Shown: positions 8,268 to 17,439, counted from the stretch's first letter. The stretch: DNA of 64,000 nt from Alphaproteobacteria bacterium (GCA_016794125.1 JAEUKT010000002.1:271240-335239), one strand, 5' to 3'. The notes: generated from the sequence alone by a model not told the origin. Numbers and translations: made by a program.

Positions 8268-8863
8268 CCGCCGAATATAACCGGCAATTCCAGCGCCGCG
8301 CTCAGCCGCGCATGATATTCATCGCGCGGAATTTCCTGCACCCCGAATTGCATCAGGTGTTCGTTGATGAACTGCGTATCCAGCAGTTTATACCCCTGCT
8401 GCCACAGCCTTGCGACCAGATAGACCAGCGCGATCTTGCTGGCATCGGTTGCGGTCGAAAACATGCTTTCGCCGAAAAACACGCCGCCGATGGAAATGCC
8501 ATAGACCCCGCCCACCAGTTCGCCGCCGCGCCACGCTTCCACGCTATGCGCAAAACCCGCTTCATGCAGCTGCGTATAAAGGTCGATGATTTTATCGTTG
8601 ATCCATGTATCTTTGCGCACATCGGCGCAGCCGGTCATGACAGCGCGAAACGCATGGTCGAAGGTGATGCGGTACGGTGCCTGCCGGATCGTGCGCCGCA
8701 GCCGTTTCGGCACGTGCAGCCCGTCGATGGGCAAAATGCCCCGCATAGGAGGATCATACCATTCGATGGTGCGCGCGCGCCTGCTGCGCGCCATCGGGAA
8801 CACGCCGATGGTATAGGCATGCAGCAGCAATTCCGGGGTTATTTCAGGGTCACCCTTGGCCAA
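7895..8863 (-). CDS. aat: leucyl/phenylalanyl-tRNA--protein transferase with C-terminal read-on
   Basis: Transfers Leu/Phe from tRNA to N-terminal Arg/Lys of proteins, marking them for ClpAP. The first ~200 residues are a complete Aat core: LLLHAYTIGVFPMA, IEWYDPPMRGILP, SVEAWRGGELVGGVYGIS, GGVFFGESMFS and LLDTQFINEHLMQFG. The family normally ends soon after IPRDEYHARL, but here no stop occurs and the frame continues about 120 codons through a Ser/Gly/Ala-rich stretch antisense to the DUF2155 gene, giving 322 residues. The start overlaps the upstream acetyltransferase gene by 14 bp. The core call is firm; whether the tail is translated or tolerated is uncertain. Confidence 0.9.
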   Translation of the reverse strand: MAKGDPEITPELLLHAYTIGVFPMARSRRARTIEWYDPPMRGILPIDGLHVPKRLRRTIRQAPYRITFDHAFRAVMTGCADVRKDTWINDKIIDLYTQLHEAGFAHSVEAWRGGELVGGVYGISIGGVFFGESMFSTATDASKIALVYLVARLWQQGYKLLDTQFINEHLMQFGVQEIPRDEYHARLSAALELPVIFGGQSSGLAASPSSNDPGSWSTGGMGAGFNSGAVSPATGAPAGAAGVVAAAGLPGLSAGVSPAAFASGSGDASVSAASVSTAGSSSGDAAGLPSSSGACSGAFSDEKTSAGFAAVAAFLHSITQTS

Positions 8864-9374
8864 GGTTTTTCACAAGTTTTAATGTGAGCAAATCATCGAT
8901 CGCGCGCATATCGCCCGCCGTGACCGGCACATCGTCATAGGAAACGCCCGCACCATCCGGCACATACCCGCGCCGCACATACAGCCGCTGCGCCGCGCCG
9001 TAGCGGGCATACAATCCGACACTAATCGCCATCTTGTCATGGCCTTTGGCGCGGGCAAGGTTTTCGCAAAACGCCACCATCGCATCGCCGATACCCTGTT
9101 GCCGCGCGGCGGGGACGACGTTCAGGTCCTGGATTTCGGGGATGTTCAGCCGGCGGAACGGAACGTAATTGGGTTTCCAGTTCACCTGCACATAGCCAAC
9201 CGCCGCGCCCTCCTGTTCGGCCAGCAGCACCGTGCGCCCTTCGGCAAAGCTGCGCGCGAAATAGCCGGTTTCATGCGTGGCGCGCATGGCCGCCGACACA
9301 GCCTCGAGCGCCGGAATATCGGCCTCGGTCGCTGCGCGCAGTTCCAGATTTTGCATAAGGGGATGATCGCTCAT
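8850..9374 (-). CDS. GNAT-family N-acetyltransferase
   Basis: A 174-residue acetyl-CoA-dependent acetyltransferase. Motif A is LNVVPAARQQGIGDAMVAFC (the pyrophosphate loop Q-x-x-G-I-G), followed by ISVGLYARYGAAQRLYVRRG, the usual motif B. The N-terminus LELRAATEADIPALEAV is the typical GNAT beta1-alpha1. AGGA lies 6 nt before the ATG. It overlaps aat by 14 bp and is probably co-transcribed with it; the substrate cannot be read from sequence. Confidence 0.9.
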   Translation of the reverse strand: MSDHPLMQNLELRAATEADIPALEAVSAAMRATHETGYFARSFAEGRTVLLAEQEGAAVGYVQVNWKPNYVPFRRLNIPEIQDLNVVPAARQQGIGDAMVAFCENLARAKGHDKMAISVGLYARYGAAQRLYVRRGYVPDGAGVSYDDVPVTAGDMRAIDDLLTLKLVKNLGQG

Positions 9375-9475
9375 GTTTTATCCTAACCCGCCTTTTTTAC
9401 GCCCGCATCCGAATTCTTTTTCTGCTTTGTTTTCCATCCGCAAACATTGGAAACGGCGCGGAAATAGGGAATAAT

Positions 9476-10789
9476 GTGAAGATGATCGAGGAATTCCTGC
9501 TCACGCTCAGTTCGGAAAACAAGCTCGCCCTGATGTGGGTGCTGGGCGCGCCCGTGATCGGCCTTTTGTTCTTCTGGGCGGCAAAATCGCACTGGAAAGC
9601 GCTGCCGGACAAGGAAAAGCCGTCGGCCAAGCTGTACCGCCGCCTGATTCCGCTGGTCGGTCCCGTCATCAACCTGATCGTTCTTATCGTCGGCGCGGCG
9701 CTGATCGGCAAAAAGGGGCTGATCGTCGATGAAACCATCCGGAATATCGTGCGCGTGCTGTGCTTCGGCTGGCTGGGGCTTGCGGCCGTCTATTCGCTGA
9801 CGCATAGCCGAGGCAAGACGCTGATCGCGGCGCTGATCGCCCTGTTCTTCGGCTTCCTGTCGCTGACCAACCTTCTGGGCGACATCATCAAGGTCGCGCA
9901 GGACACCACGTTCTCGGTCGGCAAGATCGAGCTGTCGGCCTATCAGGCCGTCAAATTCGTTATCAGCATTGTGCTTTTGATGTGGCTGGCAAGCGCGGTC
10001 ATCCGCGGCATGGAATTATCCTTGCAGAAGATCCGCTACCTGCGCCCGTCCACCCGCCAGCTGTTCCTGTCGCTTGGGCGCATCGGGGTTTATGTGGTGG
10101 CGGCCCTGTTCGCCCTTTCCACCATCGGCATCGACCTTACCGCTTTCGCCATCTTCGGCGGCGCGGTCGGCGTGGGGCTGGGCTTCGGCTTGCAAAAAAT
10201 CGCGTCCAACTTCATCAGCGGCATGATCCTGCTGCTGGAGCGTTCGGTCGAGGTCGGCGACATGATCGAGATGGCGAATGGCGATGTATCCGGCATCGTC
10301 AAGAAAACCGGCGCGCGCTATACGCTGGTCGAGGCTTTCGATAGCCGTGAAATCATGATCCCGAACGAGGATTTTATCACCCAGCGCGTCGTCAACTGGA
10401 CGCTCAGCGATGCGCGCGGGCTGCTGCGCCTGCCGATTAACGTCGCCTATGGCACCGACCTCGATCATGCGAAGGAAGTCATGCTGTCGGTTGCGCGCGC
10501 GCATCCGCGCTGCCTTGCCTCGCCCGCGCCGACCTGCATACTGACCGGCTTCAACGATCTGGCCGTCGCGTTTTCACTGAACGTCTGGGTCGCCGACATC
10601 CGCGAAAAGCGCATCACGACGCAAAGCGAAATCCTGTTCGCCGTCTGGCGCAAATTCCTGGAAGAAGATATCGGCATGCCGCATTCCCCGCGCGAGTCGT
10701 CTTATAAGACACGCGAAAAAGAGATTGCCGCGCAGGCGGATGCCGCCGCGCCGAAACCTGACACCACCCCCGAAGCGGCAAAGGTGTAA
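9476..10789 (+). CDS. MscS-family mechanosensitive channel
   Basis: A 437-residue inner-membrane protein with about five to six transmembrane segments before the MscS pore domain. The pore-lining helix and beta domain are clear: IGIDLTAFAIFGGAVGVGLG, FGLQKIASNFISGMILLLER and SVEVGDMIEM, then the GARYTLVEAFDSREIMIPNE loop. A cytoplasmic domain and Ala/Pro tail follow. The start may be GTG 9476 or ATG 9482; AGGG is closer to the GTG. The CorA-like gene follows after 3 bp. Expected role: release of osmolytes under hypo-osmotic shock. Confidence 0.92.
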   Translation: MKMIEEFLLTLSSENKLALMWVLGAPVIGLLFFWAAKSHWKALPDKEKPSAKLYRRLIPLVGPVINLIVLIVGAALIGKKGLIVDETIRNIVRVLCFGWLGLAAVYSLTHSRGKTLIAALIALFFGFLSLTNLLGDIIKVAQDTTFSVGKIELSAYQAVKFVISIVLLMWLASAVIRGMELSLQKIRYLRPSTRQLFLSLGRIGVYVVAALFALSTIGIDLTAFAIFGGAVGVGLGFGLQKIASNFISGMILLLERSVEVGDMIEMANGDVSGIVKKTGARYTLVEAFDSREIMIPNEDFITQRVVNWTLSDARGLLRLPINVAYGTDLDHAKEVMLSVARAHPRCLASPAPTCILTGFNDLAVAFSLNVWVADIREKRITTQSEILFAVWRKFLEEDIGMPHSPRESSYKTREKEIAAQADAAAPKPDTTPEAAKV

Positions 10790-10792
10790 GAC

Positions 10793-11761
10793 GTGGAAGA
10801 AACCAAGGCATGTTCGCTTTCTTACAGCCTCGACGGACAGGGTAACGGCGAGGTTGTCGATCTTGCCTCGATCAAGCCGGACGATACGCGGCTGATCTGG
10901 ATCCATATCAACGGCCGCCACCCCGATGCCAAGAAATTCCTGCGCGAACAAATGCACCTCGACCCGATCATCGTAAAAACGATGCTGGCCGAGGAAATGC
11001 GCCCGCGCCTTGAAGAACAGGGCAGTTACACACTGCTGATGCTGCGCGGGATCAATTTCAACCCGGGCCCCGCGCCGGAGGACCTGGTTTCCGTGCGCCT
11101 GTGGATCACCGGCAACCGCATCGTGAGCGTCGGCCGCCGTAAATCGAAAACGGTCGCCGATCTGGACGAACGCATCCGCCACGGCCGCGGACCCAAGCGG
11201 CTTGGCGAATTCGTGGCCATGCTCTGCGCCAGCCTGAACGACGGCATCGAGCCCGCATTGCAGGAGCTGGAGGACACGATCGACCGGCTGGAGGCGCAGA
11301 GCCTCGAAAACCCCGATACCGGCCTGCGCAACGATATCGCCGGCATCCGCAAACAGGCGACGCTGTTCCGCCGCCATATCGCGCCGCAGCGCGAGGTGTT
11401 CAACCGCCTGCAGTTTTCGCAGCAGGGATGGATGCTGCCCGCTGACAAATGGCTGATGCAGGACAACAACGACCGCATGATGCGGTATCTTGAAGACCTC
11501 GAAGCGCTGCGCGACCGCGCGAACATCCTGCAGGACGAATTGCAGAGCGCACTTTCCGGCAAGCTGAACAAAAACCTTTACACCCTGTCCGTCATCACGG
11601 CGATCTTCATGCCGCTCAGTTTCTTCAGCGGTCTTCTGGGCATGAACGTCAAGGGCATCCCGGGCGCCGAGCATCCGGAGGCTTTCCTGATCGCCTGCGG
11701 TATCGCGGTTGTGATTGCGGTCGTGCAGGTGGTGGTGTTCAGGCGGTTGAAATGGTTATAA
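10793..11761 (+). CDS. CorA-family divalent cation transporter (ZntB-like)
   Basis: A 322-residue protein with the CorA layout: a long cytoplasmic alpha/beta domain, a long helix (about 165-260) and two C-terminal membrane helices. The signature GMN motif is present in FFSGLLGMNVKGIPG, followed by the last helix. The shorter periplasmic loop GIPGAEHPEAF resembles ZntB-type zinc/cation transporters more than Mg2+ CorA. Starts with GTG, 3 bp after the MscS gene, so the pair is an operon of membrane ion/osmotic proteins. Confidence 0.9.
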   Translation: MEETKACSLSYSLDGQGNGEVVDLASIKPDDTRLIWIHINGRHPDAKKFLREQMHLDPIIVKTMLAEEMRPRLEEQGSYTLLMLRGINFNPGPAPEDLVSVRLWITGNRIVSVGRRKSKTVADLDERIRHGRGPKRLGEFVAMLCASLNDGIEPALQELEDTIDRLEAQSLENPDTGLRNDIAGIRKQATLFRRHIAPQREVFNRLQFSQQGWMLPADKWLMQDNNDRMMRYLEDLEALRDRANILQDELQSALSGKLNKNLYTLSVITAIFMPLSFFSGLLGMNVKGIPGAEHPEAFLIACGIAVVIAVVQVVVFRRLKWL

Positions 11762-11843
11762 ATTTCAACGGCTTGATAATTCGTTTGCTTTCCGGCGGCA
11801 AGCTTAGCAAAATTGCCGCATATTCGTGTCAGGAGCATTGAAC

Positions 11844-12368
11844 GTGGGCGCCAAGGGCGGCAGCAGGATTTTTTTAAGGGGCGTATTGTTTGTGCTGCTG
11901 TTACTGGCGGCGGCAAACGCGGTCTATGTCTTCCGCTACGCGCCCGTCCAGCAGCAGGCGGCGCAGGCCGAGAAGCAGCTGGGGCAGCCCGTCTTCCCCC
12001 CCTATCTCGAACAAGAGCGGCCGGCCGCCATCGCGCAGCCCTATACGGCGCCCGGGCGCGACTGGAAATTCTACCCGCGCTCCAACTGGCACAGCGAGCT
12101 GATTTCCAAGCGTGAAGACGACGGCAGCTATTCCTTCAACGTGACATCGACCGGCGGACGCGAAGGCGACCGCACGATCAAGTCGTTCGAGGCATGGATC
12201 CGCAAAGCGGGCGAAACGTCGGAGAAAAAGGTAGATCTGAAACGCGACGCAGACGGCCGGATCATCACCAAGATCGACTTCCCCAGCACCGGCGAATGGG
12301 TGATGCGCGTGCGCCTTGCCCGTGAATCCGAAACACTGGAATTCACGGAACGCGTGGACGTGAAGTAA
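11844..12368 (+). CDS. single-pass membrane protein of unknown function
   Basis: A 174-residue protein with one N-terminal membrane segment (about residues 9-28, ILFVLLLLAAANAVYVFRY) and a soluble region rich in beta-strand patterns (SFNVTS, IDFPSTGEWVMRVRLARES), suggesting an Ig-like or FixH-like periplasmic domain (inference). I took the GTG at 11844, 8 nt after AGGAG; TTG 11838 and GTG 11826 are in frame but badly placed relative to that site. No family is recognised with certainty. Confidence 0.6.
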   Translation: MGAKGGSRIFLRGVLFVLLLLAAANAVYVFRYAPVQQQAAQAEKQLGQPVFPPYLEQERPAAIAQPYTAPGRDWKFYPRSNWHSELISKREDDGSYSFNVTSTGGREGDRTIKSFEAWIRKAGETSEKKVDLKRDADGRIITKIDFPSTGEWVMRVRLARESETLEFTERVDVK

Positions 12369-12370
12369 GC

Positions 12371-12877
12371 TTACGGCTTCAGCACAAGTTCATAAAAAAT
12401 CTGGTCTTCGGTCACGCCGTCGCGCCATTCATGCGCTTCGGCATGGGTGCGCACAAAACCGTGCTTCTGGTTCGCTTTTTCCGACGCGATGTTGGACGCA
12501 CGGTGCGACACAATGATTTTTTTGGCCGTCGGATGTTCGCGCGCCCAGTCGATGCGCGCGCGGTACATGTATTCGGATACGCCCCGGCTGCGCCATGCGG
12601 GTTCCAGCCAGGAGCCCCATAATTTAGCGACGGCCGCATCGTTCTTGTCGATCACGATGCCGGTCATGCCGATCACCTGATCGTGATCGAAAACCCCGAA
12701 GATGCCCATATCGTCGCGCTCCAGCGCCTGCCGCCATTCGGCATCGGGGCGCGGTTCTTCCAGCGCGTAGCTGGACCCAAAAACTTTCGGATCGGATTGC
12801 AGCGCTTTCAGCCGCACGGCCTTGTACAGCGGCCATTCATCCGGCGTAAAAAGACGTATGCCGGGATTGCTTTGCAT
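12371..12877 (-). CDS. GNAT-family N-acetyltransferase
   Basis: A 168-residue acetyltransferase. The GNAT fold is visible in IRLFTPDEWPLYKAVRLKAL, LWGSWLEPAWRSRGVSEYMY (motif A with R-x-x-G-V) and the C-terminal SNIASEKANQKHGFVRTHAE, typical of RimI-like members. The start overlaps the stop of the upstream flavin oxidoreductase gene by one base (TGATG), so they are co-translated. Substrate unknown. Confidence 0.9.
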   Translation of the reverse strand: MQSNPGIRLFTPDEWPLYKAVRLKALQSDPKVFGSSYALEEPRPDAEWRQALERDDMGIFGVFDHDQVIGMTGIVIDKNDAAVAKLWGSWLEPAWRSRGVSEYMYRARIDWAREHPTAKKIIVSHRASNIASEKANQKHGFVRTHAEAHEWRDGVTEDQIFYELVLKP

Positions 12878-13983
12878 CAGCCTGCCTTTTTCTGGCGCGG
12901 ACGGGCGAGCTGTTCGGAGCGGTAGCCGCGCAGATATTGCACCGGCACATCCATTTCCGCGCCCAGCACATCGGCGGCATGCAGCGGCCAGTACGGATCG
13001 CGCAGCATGGCGCGTGCAAGGAACACCATGTCGGCCTCGCCCTTCGCGATGATATCGTTGGCCTGCGCGGGTTCGTTGATCATACCGACGGCGGCGGTCG
13101 CGATGCCCGCTTTTTCCCTGATCGCCCTGGCAAACGGCACCTGGTAATTCGGGCCGACGGGGATTTTTCCATCCGGCGTCAGCGCGCCCGACGAACAGTC
13201 GATGAAATCGACGCCTTCTTTTTTCAGCGCGGCCGACAGGCGCACGGTGTCGTCGATCGTGACACCGCCGTCCTGCCAGTCGGAACAGGAAAGACGCACC
13301 GCCAGCACCGTCTGCTGCGGAATTTCGGCGCGGATGGCGCGGGCGATTTCGCAGATCAGGCGGAAGCGGTTTTCTTCCGATCCACCGTATTCGTCGGTAC
13401 GCTTGTTCGAGAGCGGCGAATAGAATTCGTGCAGCAAATATCCGTGCGCGCCGTGGATTTCAAGAATTTGAAAACCGGCCTGAACCGCACGCCGCGCGCC
13501 CGCGACAAAATCGTCCTTCAGTCTTTTGATATCATCGAGGCTCAATTCATGCGGTGCTTCCATATCGGGCGAAAAGGCAAGCGGCGACGGCGCGACGGTC
13601 GTCCAGCCGCCTTCGGTTTTTTTCAGCCGCTTGCCGCCTTCCCACGGCGCGGCCATGCTGGCCTTGCGCCCCGCATGTGCCAGCTGGATGCCCGCTGCCG
13701 CACCGTGTCCAATGGTGAAGGCCGTGATGCGCTTCAGGAAATCGATATGCGCGTCTTTCCAGATGCCCATGCAAAGCGGCGTGATGCGTCCTTCCGCCTG
13801 CACGCCCGTGGCCTCCATAATGACCATTCCCGCGCCGCCCAGCGCGCGCGAGCCGATATGCACCAGATGCCAGTCATTCGCAAAACCGTCCTGCGAAGAA
13901 TACTGGCACATCGGCGACACGCCGATACGGTTGCGGATGGTCAGGCCGCGGAAGGTGACGGGGGTGAACAGTGGAACAGACAT
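12877..13983 (-). CDS. NADH:flavin oxidoreductase, old yellow enzyme family (YqjM/NamA-like)
   Basis: A 368-residue FMN-dependent ene-reductase. The barrel starts FTPVTFRGLTIRNRI, then SPMCQYSS (the redox-sensing cysteine of the YqjM class), IQLAHAGRKAS (substrate-binding His), EIHGAHGYLLHEFYSPLSN and RTDEYGGSEENR (phosphate/FMN site). It reduces activated C=C bonds of enones and maleimides using NAD(P)H; the natural substrate is unknown. Followed directly by an acetyltransferase gene; a P-loop kinase gene lies 10 bp upstream. Confidence 0.95.
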   Translation of the reverse strand: MSVPLFTPVTFRGLTIRNRIGVSPMCQYSSQDGFANDWHLVHIGSRALGGAGMVIMEATGVQAEGRITPLCMGIWKDAHIDFLKRITAFTIGHGAAAGIQLAHAGRKASMAAPWEGGKRLKKTEGGWTTVAPSPLAFSPDMEAPHELSLDDIKRLKDDFVAGARRAVQAGFQILEIHGAHGYLLHEFYSPLSNKRTDEYGGSEENRFRLICEIARAIRAEIPQQTVLAVRLSCSDWQDGGVTIDDTVRLSAALKKEGVDFIDCSSGALTPDGKIPVGPNYQVPFARAIREKAGIATAAVGMINEPAQANDIIAKGEADMVFLARAMLRDPYWPLHAADVLGAEMDVPVQYLRGYRSEQLARPRQKKAG

Positions 13984-13993
13984 TTTAAATCTC

Positions 13994-14518
13994 TCAAGGT
14001 TTCAGGTTTTGCAGGAAGGCGTCAGCCTCGGCATGGCTGCGCAGACGGATATAGGAAACATTGCCCGTATTTCCAGCCCCGAAGATTTCTCCATATTCTT
14101 TTTTGCGCTTGCCATAGGTTTTCAGCAGCCAGACCATAATGCTGTCGGATGAAAACAATTTGCGCCATGTTTCGGTGTTTCCATTGCAAATCAGCAATTT
14201 GTCCCGCGCGCGGCGGACGGAACGCGACAGCAGCTGGCGGAACACCATGAAAAACGGCAGGTCGATCCAGATAAAGGTATCGGCATAGGGCCAGACCATG
14301 TCGCGGGTTTTCGAATAATTGCCCATGATGACCCAGCAGGGCATCTGCGATTTTTCAAAAACGCGCGCGCGGAAATCGTCCACCGCCCGCGTCTGCCAGT
14401 CGGGCAGCCAATGCAGCTCGTCAAGGTCGACCGCCTCGCAGCCCAGCCTGGCCGCAAGCTTTTTTCCGAAAGTGGTCTTGCCGGAACCGGTGCATCCGAG
14501 GATAACGATACGCTGCAT
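13994..14518 (-). CDS. P-loop kinase (adenylate-kinase-like / FlaR-type)
   Basis: A 174-residue nucleotide-binding protein. Walker A is GCTGSGKTT at residues 8-16, followed by LGCEAVDLDELHWLPDW and FIWIDLPFF, the pattern of the topology-modulation (FlaR) or adenylate-kinase-like family, which probably phosphorylates a small molecule. An arginine-rich lid (SRSVRRARDK) is present. First gene of a three-gene minus-strand run with the flavin oxidoreductase and acetyltransferase. Confidence 0.82.
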   Translation of the reverse strand: MQRIVILGCTGSGKTTFGKKLAARLGCEAVDLDELHWLPDWQTRAVDDFRARVFEKSQMPCWVIMGNYSKTRDMVWPYADTFIWIDLPFFMVFRQLLSRSVRRARDKLLICNGNTETWRKLFSSDSIMVWLLKTYGKRKKEYGEIFGAGNTGNVSYIRLRSHAEADAFLQNLKP

Positions 14519-14602
14519 GAAACACCCATAAAACAGGCTGCCAGTATAGCCTTTCTAAACCGCGATAAAAGCCCTAACATGGCGGCCAAAGGATGAAAAA
14601 AA

Positions 14603-15781
14603 ATGTCCCGCACAGCCATGCCAAAAGGCGTTTACGCGCTCGGCTTCGTCAGCATGTTCATGGATATCTCGTCGGAGATGATCCACAGCCTGCTGCCGCT
14701 GTTTTTGACCGGCGTGCTGGGCGCATCTGCCCTGTCGGTCGGCATATTGGAGGGCATCGCGGAGGCGACCGCGTCGATCGTGAAAATATTTTCCGGCGCG
14801 GTCAGCGACTGGATCGGCAGGCGCAAGCCGCTGCTGCTGCTGGGCTATGGCCTTGCCACGCTGACCAAGCCGCTGTTCCCACTGGCCGACAGTTTTGCGA
14901 CGGTGCTGACCGCGCGCTTTATCGACCGGATCGGCAAGGGCATCCGTGCCGCACCGCGCGATGCCTTCCTTGCCGACATCACGCCGGAGCCGATGCGCGG
15001 CGCCGCCTATGGCCTGCGGCAGTCGATGGACACGATGGGCGCGTTTATCGGCCCGCTGGCCGCGATGCTGCTGATGATCTGGACGTTCAATGATTACCGC
15101 ACGGTATTCTGGATCGCCGTCATCCCGGCTTTGATCGTCATCCTGATCATCGTCCTCGGCATCCGCGAACCAGAACGCGCGACAGCGCGGGAGAAAAAAA
15201 CATTCCCGTTGAAACCGGACCAGTTAAAACTGCTCTCGCCCGTTTTCTGGGGCGTGACTGCGATGGCATCCGTCCTGACGCTGGCGCGGTTTTCGGAAGC
15301 CTTCCTGATCCTGCGCGGCGACAGCATCGGCCTTGGCGCGGCCTTCGCCCCCGCCATCCTGATTGCGATGAACGTGGTGTATTCATTGTCCGCATGGCCG
15401 GTCGGCATCCTGTCCGACCGCATCGGGCGGCAGGGGCTGCTGGTGGCGGGCATCGCCATGCTGATTGTCGCCGATATGGTGCTAGCCTATGCAAATACCC
15501 CGCTGCTGGTATTTACCGGTGCGGGCCTGTGGGGGCTGCATATGGGGTTGACGCAGGGCATCATCACCGCCTATGTCGCGGGCAGCGTGCCGGCGCACTT
15601 GCGCGGCACGGGCTTCGGCGTTTACAATTTCGTGACCGGCGTGGTGCTGCTGCTGGCGAGCGTGATCGCCGGATACCTGTGGAGCGCCTACGGCCCGGTC
15701 GTGACCTTTGTCGGCGGGGCGGCGTTTTCGGCGATTTCTCTGCTGGGCTTCCTTGTCATGCGTCCGATACCCGGAAAGTGA
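14603..15781 (+). CDS. MFS transporter
   Basis: A 392-residue major facilitator with about 12 membrane helices. The first helix carries FVSMFMDISSEMI, typical of a drug/metabolite-efflux-like MFS subgroup, and the loop 2-3 motif appears as GAVSDWIGRRKPLLL; the second-half counterpart is GILSDRIGRQGLLV. Also DRIGKGIRAAPRDAFLADI. The substrate cannot be inferred. The stop is followed at once by the next gene. Confidence 0.93.
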   Translation: MSRTAMPKGVYALGFVSMFMDISSEMIHSLLPLFLTGVLGASALSVGILEGIAEATASIVKIFSGAVSDWIGRRKPLLLLGYGLATLTKPLFPLADSFATVLTARFIDRIGKGIRAAPRDAFLADITPEPMRGAAYGLRQSMDTMGAFIGPLAAMLLMIWTFNDYRTVFWIAVIPALIVILIIVLGIREPERATAREKKTFPLKPDQLKLLSPVFWGVTAMASVLTLARFSEAFLILRGDSIGLGAAFAPAILIAMNVVYSLSAWPVGILSDRIGRQGLLVAGIAMLIVADMVLAYANTPLLVFTGAGLWGLHMGLTQGIITAYVAGSVPAHLRGTGFGVYNFVTGVVLLLASVIAGYLWSAYGPVVTFVGGAAFSAISLLGFLVMRPIPGK

Positions 15782-15787
15782 GTGGCC

Positions 15788-16270
15788 ATGAACGAACAGA
15801 CATTGCAGGCATGGGAACTGGCGAGCTATGTCGTCACCGTCGTCGGCCTGCCCTATGCGATTGTCATGCTGGCCTATGATAACTGGAAGGAACGGCAGCA
15901 GGAGGACGAGGAGCTGTACCAGAAACTGGCGGAGGAATACGCCAAGTTCAACAACCTGCTGATCAAAAACGCCGACCTGCAGCTGATGACCGGCCATATC
16001 CCCGATGCCAGCCTGTCGGCGGAGCAGAAAGAGCGTAAATCGATCATTTTCGACATGCTGGTCGCGCTGTTCGAGCGCGCCTATATTCTGGTCTATGAAG
16101 ACAACATGGACCGCCAGACAAAACGCCTCTGGGCGACATGGGAAGACTACATACAGGTCTGGTGCCGCCGCGAGGATTTCCGCGCCGCCCTGCCGGGGCT
16201 GCTGGTGGGCGAAGACCCCGGTTTTTCGACCTATATCCAAAAGGCCGCAAAGATAACCAAGGACAAGTGA
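15788..16270 (+). CDS. membrane-anchored coiled-coil protein of unknown function
   Basis: A 160-residue protein with one N-terminal hydrophobic segment (about 8-28, SYVVTVVGLPYAIVMLAYD), then a highly charged coiled-coil-like stretch (KERQQEDEELYQKLAEEYAK) and a helical region ending YIQKAAKITKDK. Start taken as ATG 15788; GTG 15782 is in frame two codons earlier. It sits 6 bp after the MFS gene and may be its partner. No named family recognised. Confidence 0.7.
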   Translation: MNEQTLQAWELASYVVTVVGLPYAIVMLAYDNWKERQQEDEELYQKLAEEYAKFNNLLIKNADLQLMTGHIPDASLSAEQKERKSIIFDMLVALFERAYILVYEDNMDRQTKRLWATWEDYIQVWCRREDFRAALPGLLVGEDPGFSTYIQKAAKITKDK

Positions 16271-16291
16271 CCAACCAAAAGGGAGTGTAGG

Positions 16292-16705
16292 ATGCCTGTA
16301 CTTTATACCGCAAAAGCACATGTCACCGGCGGCCGCGACGGCGCGGGCGAGACCGACGACAAAAAACTGTCCGTCACATTATCGCGCCCGGGCGGTGCCG
16401 GCACGGGCACCAACCCCGAACAGTTATTCGCGATCGGCTATGCCGCCTGCTTCGCCGGCGCGGTCGGTTTCGTGGCCGGCCAGAAAAAGCTGGAGACCGG
16501 CACGATCAATATCCAGTCCGAAGTAACGCTCAATCAGGATGAAAAGGGGTTTTCGCTGGGCGTCATCCTGAACGTGCTGCTGCCCTCCCTCGACAAAGCG
16601 GAGGCGGCGGAGCTGGTGAAGGAGGCCGACAAGGTCTGCCCCTATTCCAAAGGCATCCGCGGCAACGTGCCCGTTACGCTGAAGGCGAACGGCGAACCCG
16701 TTTAA
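16292..16705 (+). CDS. ohr: organic hydroperoxide resistance protein Ohr
   Basis: A 137-residue Ohr/OsmC-family thiol peroxidase that reduces organic hydroperoxides. Both catalytic cysteines are present: FAIGYAACFAGAV (peroxidatic) and KVCPYSKGIRGN (resolving), and the N-terminus VLYTAKAHVTGGRDG is typical of Ohr, not OsmC. GGGAG precedes the ATG. No OhrR regulator is adjacent. The 3' end overlaps the convergent racemase-like gene by 4 bp. Confidence 0.95.
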   Translation: MPVLYTAKAHVTGGRDGAGETDDKKLSVTLSRPGGAGTGTNPEQLFAIGYAACFAGAVGFVAGQKKLETGTINIQSEVTLNQDEKGFSLGVILNVLLPSLDKAEAAELVKEADKVCPYSKGIRGNVPVTLKANGEPV

Positions 16706-17439
16706 AGCTTCGGCACGGAATTATTGGGTGCAGGAGCAGGCTTCGCGATTTCCTGGGCCACATAATTGGCCAGCACGTCGAAATAACTGAGAATGGTCAC
16801 GCCGGGCACAGTCCCGGCGTTTCCATGCTTGGCCTTGGGCGCATCGGCGCGGGCGAACAGGATATGCGTGATACCCTTCGCCTTCCAGTCCTCGACGATT
16901 TCCTTCATCACGGATTCGACCGGCGCGCTATTTCCCGCACGTTTCAATTCTTCCTCGGCTGCCAGCAGTTTTGCGGCTTGCGCGTCGTCGGGCGTCACCG
17001 CGCGGTCGCCGAAAATTTCCACGATGCGTTGTTTTGCGGGGCGCATATGGATGACGCCCAGTTTTGGCACATCTTTATATTGCGCCGCCAGCGCATCCGA
17101 CAGGCGCAGGATCTTGCGCCCCAACGCCTTTTCCACGCCGTCATGAAAGCCGATCATCGACATGCAGGGCATGACAAGGATCTGCGCATCCGCCGCGCCC
17201 GCCGCCATGCCGTCGCCCGCGACTGCCTTGAACAATTCCTGTTTTTTGCCTTCGTCCTGCAACGCCTCGCCGCGCAAGGGGCGGCCGGGTTCCGACACCG
17301 CCTGCGCGTTCGGATAGGGCGCGGCGCTTTGCAGCGTGTAATCCACGCCCTTCAGTGATTCCGCCAGCCGCGCCGAGAATTCGTCATAGCTGTCAGGGTT
17401 TAATGCACCGAAAGCGGCGATGGTGATTTTTTTTGCCAT
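16702..17439 (-). CDS. Asp/Glu racemase-superfamily protein
   Basis: A 245-residue protein with the racemase alpha/beta pattern. The first catalytic Cys is plausible in ILVMPCMSMIGFHDGVEKAL (the family's PCNT position). The second half, where the partner Cys is expected, reads THILFARADAPKAKHGN and has no cysteine, so a canonical two-base racemization is doubtful. It could be a decarboxylase-like or one-base isomerase, or non-catalytic. Its start overlaps the stop of the upstream nucleotidyltransferase gene (TAATG). Confidence 0.65.
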   Translation of the reverse strand: MAKKITIAAFGALNPDSYDEFSARLAESLKGVDYTLQSAAPYPNAQAVSEPGRPLRGEALQDEGKKQELFKAVAGDGMAAGAADAQILVMPCMSMIGFHDGVEKALGRKILRLSDALAAQYKDVPKLGVIHMRPAKQRIVEIFGDRAVTPDDAQAAKLLAAEEELKRAGNSAPVESVMKEIVEDWKAKGITHILFARADAPKAKHGNAGTVPGVTILSYFDVLANYVAQEIAKPAPAPNNSVPKL

